In this document: positions 6,962 through 13,077 of the stretch, piece after piece
Numbering within the stretch: position 1 is the stretch's first letter
How the letters are laid out: each line of letters begins with the position of its first letter
Source of the DNA: SIG480 sp045537045
Lineage (GTDB): Bacteria; Bacillota; Clostridia; Oscillospirales; JAAYXM01
Reading direction: 5' to 3'
Assembly (NCBI GenBank): GCA_045537045.1
Contig: JAZSOS010000002.1
Span: 1-13,825 of the forward strand
Length of the DNA: 13,825 bases
Translations under genes and position numbers: made by a program
The notes under the pieces: generated by a model
Told to the model about the DNA's origin: nothing
What the model saw: only the letters and a program-made list of their open reading frames with translations
The model's database searches: none

Positions 6962-8320
6962 ATGACTAATACAAATTCAATCTCACAACCGATATTTTCA
7001 CACCGAGCACTCGTTTCCCTTGCCGTGCCGATAGTGATTGATGCTTTGCTTGCAATCGTTGCGGGAATTGCAGACTCGTCAATGGTTTCTTCGGCGGGTG
7101 AAGCAGCGGTAAGCGCAATTTCGCTTGTTGACTCGTTAAACCTTATGTTTATTCTGATGTTCAACGCTATGACCACTGGCGGCGTTGTCGTAACATCGCA
7201 GTACATCGGAAGCCGCAACATAGAACGGGCAAAGTGCAGTGCAAACCAGCTTTTGTACGCATCCACTGCAATTGCAACGGTACTTATGACGGTTCTGTTG
7301 TGCTTTATTCCGCAGATTATCGGTATTGTTTATGGCACTCTTGAGCCGGCAGTTTTTGAAAATGCAAAAGCATATTTTTTCTGGACGCTTCTGGGGTATC
7401 CGTTTTTCGCGATGGGAAGCTCTGCAACGGCGCTTTTGCGCGCTCAGGCGAAAAGCGGAGCGGCGCTCTTGCTTACCGGTGCGGTCAATCTCTTAAATGT
7501 TGTCGGAAACGCGGTTCTTATTTTCGGTTTTGATCTTGGTGTTGCAGGTGCTGCCATCTCCACAACGTTTTCGCGAATAGTATGGGCGGCCGCAGGACTT
7601 TTGATGCTCCACAACAAGGATTTACAGGTGCGTTTTGAAAATCTCTTGAAATTCAGGCTCGATTTTAATATTCTGCGCCGCGTTTTCAATATCGGCGGTG
7701 CAAACGGACTTGAAAACGGTCTTTTTCAGATGGGAAAGATTCTTGTTGCGAGCCTTGTTTCATCCTTAGGTACCATTGCAATCGCGGCAAACTCCGTTGC
7801 AAATACGCTTTGTAACATCGGTTGGACGACCGTTGGTGCCTTTGGTACGGTGCTTCTTACTGTTGTCGGGCAGTGTATGGGTGCACGGGAGTTGGAACAG
7901 GCAAAAATGTATACGAAAAAGCTTGTCAGCTTTTGCATATTGCTTACCGTTGTTCTTTTCGGCAGTGTTTTCCTTTTCAGAAATCAGCTTGTTGCGATAT
8001 TCGATTTCGGAGAGGATGCGCTGCATGAATCGGCATACATAACAGGTGCGGGCGCACTTCTTACCATATGCTCGGTGTATGCGTGGTCGTTTGTTCCTGT
8101 TGCGGCATACCGTGCCGCGGGTGATACGAAATACGCCGTAATCCTTGCGGTGTCGAGTATGTTCACTTTCCGCGTCGGGTTGTCATATCTGCTTGGACAT
8201 TTTATGCATATGGGACTAATCGGCGTATGGATAGGAATGTGGGCGGACTGGACGTGCCGCACGATATTCAACCTCTTCCGATTCCGCAGCGGCAAATGGC
8301 TTACAAAAAAGGTTATTTAA
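6962..8320 (+). CDS. MATE-family multidrug/cation efflux transporter
   Basis: A 452-aa integral membrane protein with about 12 hydrophobic segments in two homologous halves (roughly residues 10-225 and 235-445), the layout of MATE antiporters that use a Na+ or H+ gradient to export drugs or metabolites. Family-like features are the early LVSLAVPIVIDALLAIVAG with SMVSSAGEAAVSAISL, the MTTGGVVVTSQYIGSR segment, LRAQAKSGAALLLTGAVNLLNVV with ISTTFSRIVWA ending half one, and the second-half repeat NGLENGLFQMGKILVASLVSSLG. Start ATG 6962 has GAGG 7 bases upstream. It is the last gene of the run and is followed by a strong terminator. Substrate cannot be told from sequence; the link to the synthetases may be only positional. 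Confidence 0.93.
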   Translation: MTNTNSISQPIFSHRALVSLAVPIVIDALLAIVAGIADSSMVSSAGEAAVSAISLVDSLNLMFILMFNAMTTGGVVVTSQYIGSRNIERAKCSANQLLYASTAIATVLMTVLLCFIPQIIGIVYGTLEPAVFENAKAYFFWTLLGYPFFAMGSSATALLRAQAKSGAALLLTGAVNLLNVVGNAVLIFGFDLGVAGAAISTTFSRIVWAAAGLLMLHNKDLQVRFENLLKFRLDFNILRRVFNIGGANGLENGLFQMGKILVASLVSSLGTIAIAANSVANTLCNIGWTTVGAFGTVLLTVVGQCMGARELEQAKMYTKKLVSFCILLTVVLFGSVFLFRNQLVAIFDFGEDALHESAYITGAGALLTICSVYAWSFVPVAAYRAAGDTKYAVILAVSSMFTFRVGLSYLLGHFMHMGLIGVWIGMWADWTCRTIFNLFRFRSGKWLTKKVI

Positions 8321-8343
8321 TTTTTTAAAATTTTTTACCAGTA

Positions 8344-8384
8344 AAAAAATGCGATGTGTGTGTATTTCACGCATCGCATTTTTT
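8344..8384 (+). terminator. Rho-independent terminator after the MATE gene
   Basis: The left arm 8344-8360 and right arm 8368-8384 (core TGCGATG / CATCGCA with one wobble) form a stem bounded by A6 and T6, with a 7-nt loop, 23 bp after the stop. Confidence 0.9.
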
Positions 8385-8471
8385 GGTTTGGAAGTGTAAA
8401 CTCAAATTTCCGTTTACGGCAAAATATCCGCAAAAAAACTACATATATTAAGCCTAGGAAAGGAGGTAAAT

Positions 8472-9464
8472 ATGCAAAAAACAAAAAAATTTTTTAAAAT
8501 TTTTGCCGCTTTTATAATTTCTTTTTCATTTATAATAGCGGCAAAAGCAACAGACAAGCTTGTACCGCTGGGTCACACAACGGGAATAAAGCTTTTGTGT
8601 GACGGCGCAATTGTAACCGAGATTTCAGACAGCATTGAGGAAAATCCGTGCAGAGCGGCGGGAATAGCGCCCGGTGATGTAATCAAAAGCGTAGACGGAA
8701 ACGCGGTAACCTCAAATGATGCTTTGCGCCGGATGGTAATCGAAAGCAACGGACGCGAGATGACGGTTGAGTATGAAAGAAACGGAGAAGCACAGACAGT
8801 TAAGGTAACTCCCGTAAAGGGCAAGGACGGAAAATACGCGCTCGGTATCCGCATCCGCGACAGCGTTGCCGGAATAGGTACACTAACCTATTATAACCCT
8901 GAGAGCAAAACCTACGGCGCACTCGGCCACGGTGTGACGGAAAGCGACACCAACGTGCTTATTCCGCCACAACGCGGTGCGCTTATGAAGTCAAAGGTAG
9001 ACAGCGTTGTGCAAGGAACCCCCGGAAATCCGGGAGAGCTTCGCGGAGAGTATGATTTAACAAATGATTATGCAGACATTGCAAAAAATACAGAGAGCGG
9101 GATATTCGGGAAAATCAAAGACTGCACAGAGTTTGAAAAGATGGCACAGTACCCCATAGCAAACAAAAACGAAATCAAGCGCGGAAAAGCTATCATTCTT
9201 TCAAACGTTGAAGGCGATGACGTTAAAGAATACGAAATTGAGATAACAAGCATATATTTTGATGGCGAAAAGACAAAAAATATGCTTGTCCGCGCGACAG
9301 ACCCTGAGCTTATTGCAAAAACGGGCGGTATTGTCCGCGGAATGAGCGGAAGCCCCATTATCCAGAACGGAAAAATAGTAGGCGCAATAACGCATGTTTT
9401 AGTAAACAATCCTCAAAAAGGTTATGCAATTTTTATAGAAAATATGCTTGACGCCGCAGCGTAA
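8472..9464 (+). CDS. spoIVB: SpoIVB sporulation serine peptidase (family S55)
   Basis: In sporulation SpoIVB is secreted from the forespore into the space between the two membranes, where it cleaves SpoIVFA and so starts pro-sigma-K processing. The 330-aa protein starts with a membrane/signal segment (residues 7-26, basic MQKTKK then hydrophobic). A PDZ domain follows at about 38-115 (GIAPGDVIKSVDGNAV), then the S55 peptidase domain. That domain has VRDSVAGIGTLTYYNP-like entry IRDSVAGIGTLTYYNP, catalytic His153 in GALGHG, an Asp in RATDPEL (277) and the Ser of GMSGSPI (290-295), then THVLVNNPQKGYAIFIE. It is shorter than the ~425-aa Bacillus protein, mostly in the N-terminal linker. The AGGAGGT at 8461-8467 fits ATG 8472. 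A sigma-G promoter is expected; I saw no convincing match. spo0A, the usual downstream gene, does not follow within the window. Confidence 0.95.
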   Translation: MQKTKKFFKIFAAFIISFSFIIAAKATDKLVPLGHTTGIKLLCDGAIVTEISDSIEENPCRAAGIAPGDVIKSVDGNAVTSNDALRRMVIESNGREMTVEYERNGEAQTVKVTPVKGKDGKYALGIRIRDSVAGIGTLTYYNPESKTYGALGHGVTESDTNVLIPPQRGALMKSKVDSVVQGTPGNPGELRGEYDLTNDYADIAKNTESGIFGKIKDCTEFEKMAQYPIANKNEIKRGKAIILSNVEGDDVKEYEIEITSIYFDGEKTKNMLVRATDPELIAKTGGIVRGMSGSPIIQNGKIVGAITHVLVNNPQKGYAIFIENMLDAAA

Positions 9465-9481
9465 AGAAGCAAAAATACGAA

Positions 9482-9510
9482 AAGCAAGCGGGAATTTCTC
9501 CCGCTTGCTT
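9482..9510. terminator. Bidirectional terminator after spoIVB
   Basis: A perfect 12-bp stem AAGCAAGCGGGA (9482-9493) / TCCCGCTTGCTT (9499-9510) with a 5-nt loop. The minus strand continues TTTTCGTATTTTT, so it also suits the convergent gene whose 3' end is at 9525. Confidence 0.85.
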
Positions 9511-9515
9511 ATACA

Positions 9516-9575
9516 TGTTATTATTTAAAAATATCTCTTCAAAAGACCTTCAAGTCCGCGGCCGCGGCGGGCTTC
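9516..9575. repeat. Putative attachment-site repeat, copy 1 (original 3' end of the target gene)
   Basis: A 60-bp sequence matched by copy 2 at 11347-11405 with one 1-bp indel and three substitutions. Homology starts at TGTTATTATTTAAA and stops abruptly after GGGCTTC. It lies directly behind the spoIVB terminator. Read on the minus strand it encodes a protein C-terminus and stop (9525-9575). This is the usual form of a core site for integrases that insert into the 3' end of a gene. Confidence 0.75.
9525..9575 (-). pseudogene. Detached C-terminal codons of an unidentified gene (copy 1)
   Basis: Minus strand reads EARRGRGLEGLLKRYF then TAA at 9525-9527; the frame is closed upstream by a TAA, so only 16 codons remain. 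The protein was not recognised. The 5' part of the gene should lie to the right of the inserted elements, outside this window. Confidence 0.55.
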
Positions 9576-9688
9576 GGTTTACTTGTTATCAATTTCTCTG
9601 TTATGCTGCCAAGCAAAGTTTTTCATACATATTATATGGATCTAATCTTTTGTTTTTAAGTAAAAAAATTTTAATTAGAAAAAAATGA

Positions 9689-9716
9689 TTGACTTTAAAT
9701 AAAAAAATGATATAAT
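9689..9716 (+). promoter_or_regulatory. Near-consensus promoter of the Fic gene
   Basis: TTGACT (9689-9694), 16-bp A-rich spacer, TATAAT (9711-9716) with an extended -10 (TGATATAAT). The predicted leader is about 120 nt. The rest of 9576-9843 is AT-rich DNA without a supportable gene. Confidence 0.8.
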
Positions 9717-9717
9717 T

Positions 9718-9796
9718 ATTTTAGTTAGGAACTTTAAATGGATATTTAAGTAAATAATATTTTATTAAAATATAGATTTAATATTATAACTAAAAT
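9718..9796 (+). repeat. Inverted repeat in the Fic leader
   Basis: ATTTTAGTTA (9718-9727) and TAACTAAAAT (9787-9796) are perfect 10-base arms, starting at the predicted transcription start. They could form a long-range leader hairpin or serve as paired operator half-sites. Confidence 0.45.
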
Positions 9797-9843
9797 TTAA
9801 ACATATTTTCTTTATCAAATACATATAATAGGAGAAATCAGAA

Positions 9844-11016
9844 ATGAAATTAGAATCAAATAGAGCTGGTGTAATTATGAATACTACACGAGGATATTCT
9901 GCTTTCATTCCAGCAAAATTACCTCCAAATCCATCTATTAATATTGACCCAGAGATGCAAAAATTATTGTCCTTAGCTGATCGAAAATTAGGAAGATTAG
10001 ATGGTATAACTCAAATTTTGCCTAATCCTGAGTTGTTTGTAGCGATGTACGTTAAGAAAGAAGCTGTGTTAAGTGCTCAAATTGAAGGTACACAGGCATC
10101 TCTTGTTGATGTGTTAAATGCCCCATCAAAAAACGAGCCCGTAGACAAAACTTATAGTGAAGTAGATGAGGTTATAAATTATGTCAATGCTATTTATTGG
10201 GGACTAGATAAGTTAAAAACATTACCACTCAGCTTAAGATTAATACGAAATATACATGAAATTTTGTTAAAGGATGTTCGCGGGTTTAACAAAAATCCGG
10301 GAGAATTCAGAAAATCTCAAAATTGGATTGGTCCCCAAGGCTGCACTCTCGAAATTGCCACGTTTATTCCACCCACAGTGGAAGAAATGGAAAAGGCGAT
10401 GTCCGACCTTGAATTTTTCATCCATGAAGACGATGATATTCCTGCTTTGATTAAGATAGCTTTAATTCATGCGCAGTTTGAAACAATTCATCCTTTTTTA
10501 GATGGAAATGGTAGAATGGGACGATTGCTGATAACATTTTGGTTATGTCAGCAAGAAATTCTTTCTCAGCCATTATTATATTTAAGTTATTATTTTAAAC
10601 GAAACCGAATGGAATATTATGATAGATTGATGGAAGTTAGAAGAAAAGGTGATTGGGAAAATTGGATTAAATTCTTTTTGCGTGGAGTTTCTGCAGTTTC
10701 TGATGAAGCAACCGAATCCGCAAAAAAAATTATCGGATTACAAGGCAAATATGCAGCTATGATTATAGAAAAAGATAAAGGAAGCGGAAAGCATTCTGCC
10801 TTACTAAATGTTCTGTTTGAAAATCCAATTATCACAAAAAAAGATGTTTCAGAATTACTCGAAGTTTCACTACCAACCGCAGGGACATTAATTGATAATT
10901 TTTGCAAGCTGGGAATTTTACAAGATGCCTCCCCTAAAAAGAAGAGATATAAAACATACACTTTTGGTGAATATTTAGAAATACTGCAGAAAGGAACCGA
11001 ATTAAAAAGTGTTTGA
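9844..11016 (+). CDS. Class II Fic-domain protein (probable AMP-transferase) with C-terminal winged helix
   Basis: A 390-aa protein of the Fic/DOC family; such enzymes transfer AMP (or another nucleotide moiety) to hydroxyl side chains of target proteins. The N-terminal Fic_N-type domain carries the auto-inhibitory helix motif SAQIEG (residues 77-82, family [S/T]xxxE[G/N]), which places the Glu in the ATP site. The Fic core has the complete active-site loop HPFLDGNGRMGR (216-227), with catalytic His216. Residues about 315-375 form a winged-helix DNA-binding-like domain (NPIITKKDVSELLEVSLPTAGTLIDNF). Length and order match class II proteins such as the Shewanella Fic. Start ATG 9844 follows AGGAG. 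No separate antitoxin gene is next to it, as expected when the inhibitor is built in. The target is unknown; a role in defence or stress control is inference. Confidence 0.93.
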   Translation: MKLESNRAGVIMNTTRGYSAFIPAKLPPNPSINIDPEMQKLLSLADRKLGRLDGITQILPNPELFVAMYVKKEAVLSAQIEGTQASLVDVLNAPSKNEPVDKTYSEVDEVINYVNAIYWGLDKLKTLPLSLRLIRNIHEILLKDVRGFNKNPGEFRKSQNWIGPQGCTLEIATFIPPTVEEMEKAMSDLEFFIHEDDDIPALIKIALIHAQFETIHPFLDGNGRMGRLLITFWLCQQEILSQPLLYLSYYFKRNRMEYYDRLMEVRRKGDWENWIKFFLRGVSAVSDEATESAKKIIGLQGKYAAMIIEKDKGSGKHSALLNVLFENPIITKKDVSELLEVSLPTAGTLIDNFCKLGILQDASPKKKRYKTYTFGEYLEILQKGTELKSV

Positions 11017-11121
11017 TTGCTTGGCGGTCCATTTCAAACAAATCACAATACAAATGAACTGGCAACAAATTTGGACTCTGCAACACCGATCAAAACCTTA
11101 TACGGCAAAGCTTGTAAGACT

Positions 11122-11156
11122 GAGTTGGCATTTTAATGCCAACTCATAATTTTTAT
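11122..11156 (+). terminator. Terminator of the Fic gene
   Basis: GAGTTGGCAT (11122-11131), loop TTTA, ATGCCAACTC (11136-11145), followed by ATAATTTTTAT. It lies about 105 bp after the stop. Confidence 0.8.
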
Positions 11157-11165
11157 GCCGGCAAA

Positions 11166-11183
11166 GTGCCATATTAATGGCAC
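11166..11183 (+). repeat. Second small hairpin after the Fic terminator
   Basis: GTGCCAT (11166-11172), loop ATTA, ATGGCAC (11177-11183). The stem shares the TGGCAT/ATGCCA core with the terminator just upstream but in opposite order. Confidence 0.55.
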
Positions 11184-11304
11184 ATTGATGCAAGTTTGGA
11201 GTAAAAATTGAACAAACCAGGGGAAATTCATTGATCTTTGGACATCAAAATTTCAGGATTTTCTGCTGAGGTTCATCCGGTTAAGGAGACTAAGCCGCAT
11301 GAAA

Positions 11305-11332
11305 TAAGGGTTCGGAATGTTCCGAACCCTTA
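11305..11332 (-). terminator. Hairpin downstream of repeat copy 2, probable minus-strand terminator
   Basis: TAAGGGTTCGGAA (11305-11317) and TTCCGAACCCTTA (11320-11332) form a perfect 13-bp stem. It lies about 20 bp beyond the stop codon encoded by copy 2 on the minus strand, in the position the bidirectional terminator 9482-9510 has relative to copy 1. The trailing T tract is modest. Confidence 0.6.
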
Positions 11333-11346
11333 AAAAATCAATGTTT

Positions 11347-11405
11347 TGTTATTATTTAAAATATCTCTTAAGAAGACCTTCAAGTCCGCGGCCGTGGCGG
11401 GCTTC
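11347..11405. repeat. Putative attachment-site repeat, copy 2, next to the integrase
   Basis: A 59-bp near-copy of 9516-9575. It marks the left end of the CpG-free element and lies 172 bp from the integrase stop codon, the usual place of an att site. It differs from copy 1 by a missing A (TTTAAAATATC against TTTAAAAATATC), two bases that keep Leu-Leu, and one base that changes Arg to His on the minus strand. Confidence 0.75.
11352..11405 (-). pseudogene. C-terminal codons of the same unidentified gene (copy 2)
   Basis: Minus strand reads EARHGRGLEGLLKRYFK then TAA at 11352-11354, one residue longer than copy 1. A TGA five codons before the shared part (VSLN precedes EARH) shows it is not an intact gene here. 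Confidence 0.55.
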
Positions 11406-11424
11406 ATTTAGAGACACTTTTCAG

Positions 11425-11573
11425 AAGTGCAGATATATAGGGGTTTTCAGCCTGTTAATATCATAGAAAACAGCCTTTGCCCTTGAGTTTGCCCTTCTGG
11501 TTATCAGCCATTCAGCCTACAATCAGTATATCAGATTATGGTGTTAAAGTCAATGATTTTGTAAGTGCAGATA
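11425..11573. repeat. Direct repeats between copy 2 and the integrase, possible integrase arm sites
   Basis: AAGTGCAGATA occurs at 11425-11435 and 11563-11573; TTCAGCCT occurs at 11446-11453 and 11511-11518. Short direct repeats beside an att core are typical of arm-type binding sites of tyrosine integrases; binding is inferred. Confidence 0.45.
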
Positions 11574-11577
11574 CAAA

Positions 11578-12750
11578 TTACATATTCAGGGCATTTAACT
11601 TTGTCAATAGGTCTGTTCTCATACCTTCTGTAATATGGGTGTAGTATCTTAAAGTGGTTTCTTCTTTTGAATGACCTAATCTCTTTTTGGTTACTATTGC
11701 AGGGACATTGTGTTCTGCTAGCCAACTTGCATGGGTGTGCCTTAAATTATGGTATTTGAAATTGATAGGTAGTTCCTGTCTTGATATTCTTCCCAGAAAC
11801 TTTTCACTATCTGGGGTAAGCATTTCACCATTACTCTTAATGTTAATCAGTTCTAAATCTTCTCTGATTTCCTTTGGTTTGTTCCTACCCATATCAACTG
11901 CAACCCTGTTTATCCTGTATGCAACCCCTAACTGCTCTTTTTGTTGCAGTTGTATCTGTCTTAACTCTTTCAGGTAATTGTATATGCTGTCCTGTAAATC
12001 AATAACCCTGATTGCAGATTTTGTTTTGGTATTTCTTAATGTCCACATTTTATCTTCATAGACCATTTGCTTTGAAATTGACATTGTGTGATTTTCCCAA
12101 TCTATGTCAGACCAGAGCAGACCATAACATTCAGCACACCTACAACCTACAGCTCTTCCTATCTTAAAGGCTGTTATGCTGTGTGTGGTTGAAAACCTTT
12201 TTTCAAACATATCAAGTTCAGCCTGTGTATATATTTTTATCTGACCTTCTTCTGTTCCTGCTTTTGGGGTATTCACCTTTTCAATGACATTTTCTCTCAT
12301 ATACTGCTTTTCATAGGCAAAATACCATAACACTTTCATAAACTTATGAATACTCATTATGTAGGCATAAGAATGGGTTGCTGATAATTTGAAAAGATAC
12401 TCTGATAATTCATTTGCAGTAATGACAGCAATTTTCATATCTGCCCATTGTTTCAGGTGGTTTCTGAAAAGGGTGTCATATCTTCTGATTGTAGATTTTT
12501 CTCTGTCATACTGTGCATATTTGTATATGAACTCACTATACACCTGTTCCAGAGTGATATTTTTATCTTCAACCACTATCTTTGTAGGACTTTGTGAATA
12601 TTCTGCAAGTAGTAATGTCCTAGCCTGTTTTGCCTGTGCTATGGTTTCAAAACCACCCCTTTCTATGTTCTTCCATTTGTTAGTTTTGGGGTCTTTAATG
12701 TTAATTCTGAAAGAGTATTTTTCACCCCTTTTTCTGATACCTTCTGTCAT
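11578..12750 (-). CDS. int: Tyrosine-type site-specific integrase
   Basis: A 390-aa integrase of the phage/ICE type. An N-terminal arm-binding AP2-like domain (about residues 1-60, IRKRGEKYSFRINIKDP) is followed by a core-binding SAM-like domain (about 65-165) and a catalytic domain. All active-site residues are visible: Arg in GCRCAECYGLLWSDID, Lys in NTKTKSAIR, HxxR in HNLRHTHASW, His in RLGHSKEE and Tyr in LRYYTHI. A GTG at 12759 is in frame, but it lies within the Shine-Dalgarno extension (AAGGAAGTG); ATG 12750 has the right spacing. The gene has its own promoter (12782-12810). Its 3' end faces the repeat 11347-11405, so it probably catalysed insertion there. All 26 Arg codons are AGA/AGG, part of the CpG absence of this DNA. 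Confidence 0.95.
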   Translation of the reverse strand: MTEGIRKRGEKYSFRINIKDPKTNKWKNIERGGFETIAQAKQARTLLLAEYSQSPTKIVVEDKNITLEQVYSEFIYKYAQYDREKSTIRRYDTLFRNHLKQWADMKIAVITANELSEYLFKLSATHSYAYIMSIHKFMKVLWYFAYEKQYMRENVIEKVNTPKAGTEEGQIKIYTQAELDMFEKRFSTTHSITAFKIGRAVGCRCAECYGLLWSDIDWENHTMSISKQMVYEDKMWTLRNTKTKSAIRVIDLQDSIYNYLKELRQIQLQQKEQLGVAYRINRVAVDMGRNKPKEIREDLELINIKSNGEMLTPDSEKFLGRISRQELPINFKYHNLRHTHASWLAEHNVPAIVTKKRLGHSKEETTLRYYTHITEGMRTDLLTKLNALNM

Positions 12751-12781
12751 AGGTAACACTTCCTTTCCTAGAAATGGTCAT

Positions 12782-12810
12782 ATGATAACTCTTCAATGTC
12801 CTAAAGTCAA
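12782..12810 (-). promoter_or_regulatory. Promoter of the integrase
   Basis: Minus strand TTGACT (12805-12810), 17-bp spacer, TATCAT (12782-12787), about 30 bp before the start codon. Confidence 0.7.
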
Positions 12811-12848
12811 GCTATTTTGGAAAGGTCTCAATGTCTGGTAAAAGGGAC

Positions 12849-12899
12849 AAAAAAACAGGGGGAAGTTCCACCAAAATTATGGGGAACTCCCACCCTGTT
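12849..12899 (-). terminator. Minus-strand terminator of the short recombinase
   Basis: The outer stem 12854-12860 with 12893-12899 (AACAGGG / CCCTGTT) and an inner AGTTCC / GGAACT stem are separated by a small internal loop. On the minus strand they are followed by T7 (12849-12855). Confidence 0.75.
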
Positions 12900-12905
12900 A
12901 AGAGT

Positions 12906-12932
12906 GATAGTGTTGATTTATCAACACTTATC
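12906..12932. repeat. Hairpin A of the inter-recombinase array
   Basis: GATAGTGTTGA (12906-12916), loop TTTA, TCAACACTTATC (12921-12932): 11 paired bases with a single bulged base. It shares no stem sequence with the neighbouring hairpins. Confidence 0.65.
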
Positions 12933-12961
12933 AGCATTTTCAAGAGTTTTAATATAGAAGT

Positions 12962-12996
12962 TAATATATATGGGTGCATAGCACCCATATATATTA
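12962..12996. repeat. Hairpin B: perfect 16-bp stem with loop ATA
   Basis: The arms 12962-12977 and 12981-12996 are perfectly complementary (core GGGTGC / GCACCC, outer part alternating AT). Neither strand has a T tract after it, so it is not a normal terminator. Confidence 0.8.
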
Positions 12997-13011
12997 TTCT
13001 TAATTAAGTAT

Positions 13012-13038
13012 TGAAGATAGGTCTATGACCTATCTTCA
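13012..13038. repeat. Hairpin C: perfect 12-bp stem with loop TAT
   Basis: TGAAGATAGGTC (13012-13023) and GACCTATCTTCA (13027-13038) are perfectly complementary. It lies 39 bases beyond the stop of the short recombinase, with no T tract. Confidence 0.8.
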
Positions 13039-13077
13039 TACAAACCTTGAAAGGTATATTAAAAATTAAATCCTTAA

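Larger units (their letters stand above)
9576..11346. mobile_element. Fic-bearing segment between the two attachment-type repeats
   Basis: An AT-rich 1.77-kb insert bounded by copies 1 and 2 of the repeat, with a single gene (Fic) and no recombinase of its own. Base composition is much poorer in GC than spoIVB and upstream genes, but CpG is common in it, unlike the DNA right of copy 2. It may be a passenger island mobilised by a related integrase, or the remnant of an older element after loss of its recombination genes. Limits are inferred from the repeats. Confidence 0.55.
11017..11346. other. Non-coding tail of the Fic segment
   Basis: A 330-base stretch without a gene. It holds three hairpins: 11122-11145, 11166-11183 and 11305-11332. 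The rest (11017-11121 and 11184-11304) shows no frame, repeat or RNA gene that I can support. Confidence 0.6.
12760..13077. other. Structured region between the two recombinases
   Basis: A 318-base gap without a gene. It holds the integrase promoter (12782-12810), a minus-strand terminator (12849-12899) and three further hairpins (12906-12932, 12962-12996, 13012-13038). Read from the short recombinase, these form a hairpin-rich 3' UTR ending in the terminator. Confidence 0.7.

Noticed and set aside
9738..9749. Three-codon leader frame (ATG GAT ATT TAA) with AGGA upstream in the Fic leader
   Set aside because: Too short to separate from chance in such AT-rich DNA.
9576..11346. Insertion sequence carrying Fic
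   Set aside because: No transposase and no terminal inverted repeats; the boundaries are long direct repeats of the site-specific type.
12389..12841. 150-aa plus-strand open frame opposite the integrase
   Set aside because: Antisense to a conserved integrase and without a ribosome binding site; the long frame follows from the biased, CpG-free composition.
12849..13038. CRISPR-like array
   Set aside because: The hairpins differ from each other in sequence and spacing; there are no repeated units with spacers and no cas gene.
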